From Methanobrevibacter millerae (GTDB lineage Archaea; Methanobacteriota; Methanobacteria; Methanobacteriales; Methanobacteriaceae), in assembly GCF_001477655.1 (NCBI RefSeq), contig NZ_CP011266.1:1410001-1474000 (forward strand): 64,000 nucleotides of DNA, given 5' to 3'. The notes beneath the pieces were generated by a model. The model was not told the origin of the DNA. It saw only the letters and a program-made list of their open reading frames with translations, and did no database searches. Of the stretch, positions 60,399-64,000 are shown piece after piece. The position numbers and the translations under genes were made by a program. How positions within the stretch are numbered: the stretch's first letter is position 1; each line of letters opens with the position of its first letter.

Positions 60399-60659
60399 AT
60401 GGACGAAAAAGAGCTATACCAAAAGTTGGGACATGTAAAAGTTTCAGCCTATCGAACAAAAACCTTAAAAAGCATTGGCCATGACATCAAAATGCCTTCA
60501 GAGATAGCAAAGGACATTGGAATTAAAACCAGTCAGGTTTCAGCATCACTATCTGACTTAAAAAAAGAAGAATTAGTAGTTTGTGTAAATGAAGAGGTTA
60601 GAAAAGGACGTCTATACAAATGCACCGACAAGGGCATAGAACTTCAAAAATATATCTAA
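60399..60659 (+). CDS. Small winged-helix transcriptional regulator
   Basis: An 86-residue winged-helix protein. The recognition helix region is MPSEIAKDIGIKTSQVSASL and the wing is CVNEEVRKGRLYKCTDKG. Only the DNA-binding domain is present, as in many archaeal regulators. The start has a TATA box about 35-40 bases upstream and no ribosome binding site. The nearby perfect palindrome 60308-60330 could be its autoregulatory site. It overlaps the convergent nitroreductase by four bases. Confidence 0.85.
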   Translation: MDEKELYQKLGHVKVSAYRTKTLKSIGHDIKMPSEIAKDIGIKTSQVSASLSDLKKEELVVCVNEEVRKGRLYKCTDKGIELQKYI

Positions 60660-61156
60660 TACTTTTTGTAATGTATCTTTGATTCGTCAAATCTTATTTT
60701 AACATCATTATCATTCACAGGATAGCCAACACAAATCACCGCAAATGGAATGCAATACTCTGGAATGTCAAGATATTCAACTATTTTTCTGCACCTATCT
60801 TCAATCGGATGAAAGCCTAGCCAAACTGCACCTAAACCTTCATAAGTTGCCTGAAGCAATATGTTTTCACAGCATGCTCCCAAATCCTGCTCAATCATTG
60901 ATTCTATTTTTGCCTCTTTGAGATTGCCTAAAACGACAATCAGCCTTGATGCCTCACCGGCAGGCTTTGCGAATTTATGCATGTTTGAAATAGCAACCTT
61001 ATCTTCATCATCTTCTATTACGATGAACTCCCATGGCTGCTGATTGCATGCGGAAGGTGCCTGCATTCCCGCTTTCAGAAGATTTTCCATTTGAACGGGA
61101 CTAACTTCATCATCTAAAAATTTACGAACACTGTGTCTTTTGAAAATCGGATTCAT
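60656..61156 (-). CDS. Nitroreductase family protein
   Basis: A 166-residue FMN-dependent oxidoreductase. FMN-binding residues are in RHSVRKFLDDEVSP and QAPSACNQQPWEFIVIED. The end contains GAVWLGFHPIEDR and GYPVNDN. The physiological substrate is unknown; family members reduce nitro compounds, flavins or quinones. ATG 61156 (MNPIFKRHS) is chosen as it matches the usual family start; an upstream GGTGAT is about 12 bases before it. A longer frame from 61195 adds 13 residues. Confidence 0.9.
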   Translation of the reverse strand: MNPIFKRHSVRKFLDDEVSPVQMENLLKAGMQAPSACNQQPWEFIVIEDDEDKVAISNMHKFAKPAGEASRLIVVLGNLKEAKIESMIEQDLGACCENILLQATYEGLGAVWLGFHPIEDRCRKIVEYLDIPEYCIPFAVICVGYPVNDNDVKIRFDESKIHYKKY

Positions 61157-61335
61157 GATAATATGTTTATCACCAAACATTAAAAAAATTTCCATTAAAA
61201 TAATTGAAAAAACGATTAATAATTTTTATAGAAAGTGAAATCATGCAATATTTATTGATTGATAAACTTAAAATTTACAATTGATAAAAAAATAATAAAA
61301 ACAAAAACTGCCAAATCTACATGATAACTAAAAAA

Positions 61336-62904
61336 TTAATGTTTTTTTCCATTAATAATTTCTTCAATTTCACGATTGGCATATGGGAAGTCATTGACAT
61401 CAGTCAGAATATGGATTTGGTCACCATAATTAATCTGGAAATCCTCCTGTGCAATAACATAGCTCCCATTTCTTATAACAGAAACTACAATTGAGTTTTT
61501 AGGAAATGGAATGTTTTTGATTTCAACACCAATGTATTTACACTCCAAAGGAACAATATACTCTGATAAAACATGGCGTGAAGGCTCAGGAGTGAATTTT
61601 TCCTCTCGCCTATTCAATAATCTTTCAAGAAGAGATTCGTAAATAGGTTCATTTCCAAGCAGTGTCGGTACCACATAAGCTATTAGACAGACCAATAGCA
61701 TAGAAACCAAAGCTTCAGTTGAACCGCTCATTTCAGACAAAAGAACAATACCTGTAATCGGTGATCTGACAGTTGCCGTGAAAAATCCGGCCATTGCAAT
61801 AATGATGAATCTATAAACCAGAACACTTTCAAGACCGCAAATCGGAATAAATATGGATGCAAAAATAGCTCCGATATAAGCTCCTAAAACCAGAATAGGC
61901 AAAAATATTCCTCCAGGAGCACCTGAAGAAAATGAAAATATTGAAAATAATGCCTTGGCGACAAAATAGATTAAAAGCAAACCTAAGGACGGAACAGCTA
62001 CATCAAGCATTCCCATCATGAAATGTCCGCCGTCACTTATCTCAGGCATTATTAAAGCTATTATACCAGATACTACAAATACAATTATAAATTTAATTTC
62101 CAGACTTAAATTAGGAATTTTAGCCCATAAATCCTCTGCCTTAATCATACCCACATTATAAAGATAACCAAGCAAACCCAATACCACACCAAGCAGCACC
62201 AGCAGCCAGTATGAAGATAATGGAATGTTGGCTACAGGAAAAGACAATATTGTGGACTGGCCAAAAATCATTTTTGATATAAAATCAGAGACAATTGCTG
62301 AAACTAATGCAACAAAAACCAAAGTTTTATCAAAACCATGATTTATCTCTTCCAAAATAAATATAACCCCTGCCATGGGAGCATTGAATGCCGCAGTTAT
62401 ACCAACAGCAGATCCGACAAGAACCAGTCTTAGCTCATCTGTTTTGGATTCTTTAAATATTTTAGAAACACCTTTACCTGCCATTGCACCAATCTGAACG
62501 GAAGGACCTTCAGGACCTAGGGACAGACCGCCCAATGCAGTGAAAATTCCACCAACTATCTTTGCAAACAAAGTCTTATACCAGTTTACATCCATAAATC
62601 CTTTCAGTTCAGCATTTACCTGAGGAATACCGCTTCCCCTTGCATCACTTTCCCAACGCATCAGATAAGCAGTCAATAATGCCAAAACTATTAAAAATAC
62701 AAAAAATAATACAATGTAAATTACATTGCTGTTAATAATACTTAAATAGCCCCTTAATATATCCTCAGAGCCATTTAAAAGAAACCTATACAAACATACC
62801 ATCAAACCTGAAAAAATACCTACTAGAATACCCTGTACTGTTAGTTTGAAAATATGTCTTGGGTTTTCAACAATGGATTTGAATGTCTTTTGTACTTCCT
62901 TCAT
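61336..62904 (-). CDS. ClC-type chloride channel/antiporter with TrkA-C domain
   Basis: A 522-residue protein with the ClC membrane core and a C-terminal regulatory domain. Selectivity motifs: GSGIPQV at about residue 95, LGPEGPSVQIGAMAG (gating Glu present; the usual GREGP reads GPEGP) and GAPGGIFLPILVLGA. Keeping the gating glutamate points to H+/Cl- exchange or gated channel activity. The last 80 residues (EYIVPLECKYIGVEIKNIPF; YGDQIHILTDVNDFP) look like a TrkA-C/RCK_C domain. Here it replaces the CBS pair found in other ClCs. Confidence 0.92.
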   Translation of the reverse strand: MKEVQKTFKSIVENPRHIFKLTVQGILVGIFSGLMVCLYRFLLNGSEDILRGYLSIINSNVIYIVLFFVFLIVLALLTAYLMRWESDARGSGIPQVNAELKGFMDVNWYKTLFAKIVGGIFTALGGLSLGPEGPSVQIGAMAGKGVSKIFKESKTDELRLVLVGSAVGITAAFNAPMAGVIFILEEINHGFDKTLVFVALVSAIVSDFISKMIFGQSTILSFPVANIPLSSYWLLVLLGVVLGLLGYLYNVGMIKAEDLWAKIPNLSLEIKFIIVFVVSGIIALIMPEISDGGHFMMGMLDVAVPSLGLLLIYFVAKALFSIFSFSSGAPGGIFLPILVLGAYIGAIFASIFIPICGLESVLVYRFIIIAMAGFFTATVRSPITGIVLLSEMSGSTEALVSMLLVCLIAYVVPTLLGNEPIYESLLERLLNRREEKFTPEPSRHVLSEYIVPLECKYIGVEIKNIPFPKNSIVVSVIRNGSYVIAQEDFQINYGDQIHILTDVNDFPYANREIEEIINGKKH

Positions 62905-62967
62905 CAATTAATATATTGAAGTTTATAAATTAAATAATTTATTTAAAAAAAAGAAAAGAAAAAAGAT

Positions 62968-63513
62968 TTAGATATAACTTTCATCCTTTTTTCTAAAGTG
63001 AGCTTGTGGGTGATCGCATAACGGACATACTTCAGGAGCTTCTTTTCCGTAATGGATATATCCACAGTTATTACATTTCCATGCAATTTCTTCGTCTTTT
63101 TTGAATACTTTGTCTGCTGCAATTTTTTCAGATAAAGCATTATACCTTTCTTCGTGAGCCTTTTCAGTAGCTGCTGCCGCATCGAATAATTCTGCAATGT
63201 CATCTAAACCTTCTTCACGAGCGGTTTGTGCGAATTCCTTATACATTACAGTCCATTCTTCATGTTCGCCTGCTGCTGCATCTGCAAGGTTATCAGTTGT
63301 AGGAGGTACTTTACCGCCATTCAACAATTTGAACCAGATTTTTGCATGTTCCTTCTCATTGTCAGATGATTCCTGGAAAATTTCCTTGATTTCAACATAT
63401 CCATCCTTTTTAGCTTGGGATGCGTAAAATTCATATTTTACACGAGCTTGAGATTCGCCTGCAAGTGCAGCTTTTAAATTCTCTTCAGTTTTTGTACCTT
63501 TTAAATCTGCCAT
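62968..63513 (-). CDS. rbr: Rubrerythrin (copy 2)
   Basis: A 181-residue paralogue of 35740-36285. The diiron domain contains ENLKAALAGESQARVKY, SDNEKEHAKIWFK and TEKAHEERYNAL; the rubredoxin-like C-terminus has CNNCGYIH and CPLCDHPQAHF. It probably detoxifies hydrogen peroxide. GGAGATGAT lies close before ATG 63513 and the first codons read ATG GCA GAT. Both the GGAGAT and the TGGCAGAT stretch are complementary to unpaired segments of the 35-kb RNAs. Confidence 0.95.
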   Translation of the reverse strand: MADLKGTKTEENLKAALAGESQARVKYEFYASQAKKDGYVEIKEIFQESSDNEKEHAKIWFKLLNGGKVPPTTDNLADAAAGEHEEWTVMYKEFAQTAREEGLDDIAELFDAAAATEKAHEERYNALSEKIAADKVFKKDEEIAWKCNNCGYIHYGKEAPEVCPLCDHPQAHFRKKDESYI

Positions 63514-63525
63514 ATTATCATCTCC
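63505..63525 (-). promoter_or_regulatory. rbr copy 2 start region with two RNA-complementary stretches
   Basis: The plus strand has ATCTGCCA (63505-63512, over the start codon) and ATCTCC (63520-63525, the ribosome binding site). Both occur in the small RNAs: ATCTGCCA in the third loop (35146-35153; 35608-35615) and ATCTCC in the unpaired segment. Their order in the RNA is opposite to that needed for one continuous duplex, so they would be alternative contacts. Confidence 0.35.
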
Positions 63526-63789
63526 GATACAAGTGTATCTATTACTAGTTTGTAGATTATAGGATATAACTGTTATTTAGAAAAAGAAAAATATTGAAAA
63601 ATCTTAACGTTAGTATTTTCAAAAAATCAATTAATTTCCAATATCTTTTAATAATTGATCTATTAACACATCATTTAATTTTTGTGAGTTTTCACGTGAT
63701 TATCCTTTGTTTAAAAAGAATATGGGTCAGACAAAGGAAAAACTTTCATTGATGTGTTTAAAAAAAGGTTTTTGTAAAGAATATTATGT
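63514..63789. other. Intergenic region with hairpin and possible gene tail
   Basis: It holds the rubrerythrin promoter (TATA-like TTATATCC near 63565). A minus-strand open stretch coding ENSQKLNDVLIDQLLKDIGN with a stop near 63634 but no start looks like the tail of a lost gene. A stem TCCTTTGT (63703-63710) with ACAAAGGA (63731-63738) lies downstream of TFS. Confidence 0.35.
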
Positions 63790-64000
63790 TTAATTGGAGC
63801 TTCTCCAGGTGTTGCCGCATTTTGCGCATCTGATGAAATTGGTTGGTGCCTCATCGGCAGATCTTGTCTGAACTGTCCACCAATAGCCTTTGGTTCCGCC
63901 GCACTTATAGCAGGTTATTCTTGTTGTCGGCAGTGCAACATTATTGTTGTCAGTTACAATGACTTCCAAATCCTTATTCTTTTCGCCTTCAAATTTGTAC
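63790..64000 (-). CDS. tfs: Transcription factor S (TFS), partial at right edge
   Basis: The last 70 codons of the gene; the N-terminus lies outside the window. The C-terminal zinc ribbon is complete: CYKCGGTKGYWWTVQTRSAD, then CAKCGNTWRSSN. QTRSADE carries the acidic pair that enters the RNA polymerase active site to stimulate cleavage of backtracked RNA, as in TFIIS. Archaea-specific in this form. The visible upstream part (EGEKNKDLEVIVTDNNN) is the linker. Confidence 0.93.
   Translation of the reverse strand, partial: YKFEGEKNKDLEVIVTDNNNVALPTTRITCYKCGGTKGYWWTVQTRSADEAPTNFIRCAKCGNTWRSSN

Overview
This 64 kb window comes from an AT-rich, pseudomurein-walled methanogen, most probably a gut or rumen Methanobrevibacter. 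The basis is methenyl-H4MPT cyclohydrolase (57248-58222), F420H2:NADP oxidoreductase (54801-55481), archaeal transcription factor S (right edge), archaeal TATA boxes, GGAGGTG-type ribosome binding sites, a giant adhesin-like protein, and many small zinc-ribbon or single-span membrane proteins. No rRNA, tRNA or CRISPR array was seen.

Layout. 1-6.3 kb: an edge-truncated membrane protein, a DUF3100 membrane protein, two small anchored proteins and feoB. 6.4-8.2 kb: a complete IS1182-like element (19-bp perfect inverted repeats, 4-bp TGAA target duplication) inserted just upstream of feoB. 8.3-10 kb: gene remnants and small anchored proteins. 10.3-11.7 kb: an aldo/keto reductase and a HxlR regulator that share a 16-bp palindromic operator. 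11.7-17.9 kb: a 2052-aa adhesin-like protein. 18-21.5 kb: zinc-ribbon and Ig-like membrane proteins, one decayed. 21.6-28 kb: ATP-grasp fusion protein, HNH protein, unknown genes, uracil-DNA glycosylase, universal stress protein, secreted proteins. 28.4-34.9 kb: MntP, MarR-MATE, glycosyltransferase/hydrolase pair, PAP2-like protein, VWA protein. 34.9-35.7 kb: two tandem copies of a structured non-coding RNA. 35.7-39.8 kb: rubrerythrin, AAA ATPase, SstT, broken FMN reductase. 40-46 kb: ketopantoate reductase, SseB-like cluster, MsrAB. 46-50.4 kb: Mrp ATPase with a CoA-disulfide-reductase-like flavoprotein, CAT-like protein, zinc-ribbon proteins. 50.6-58.2 kb: second adhesin-like protein, small secreted proteins, npdG, mch. 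58.3-64 kb: phosphodiesterase membrane protein, HTH, nitroreductase, ClC, second rubrerythrin, TFS (partial).

The most interesting region is 34.95-35.69 kb. It holds two paralogous RNA genes with the same promoter spacing, four shared hairpins (two with compensatory changes) and palindromes of the TTTAGG-N4-CCTAAA type that look like metal-responsive DtxR-family operators. An unpaired segment of both copies matches the antisense of the feoB leader at 15 of 17 positions. The same segment resembles the antisense of a rubrerythrin ribosome binding site, and a conserved loop is complementary to the start region of the second rubrerythrin. This suggests, as inference only, an iron-responsive archaeal small RNA pair acting on iron and oxidative-stress genes in this same window.
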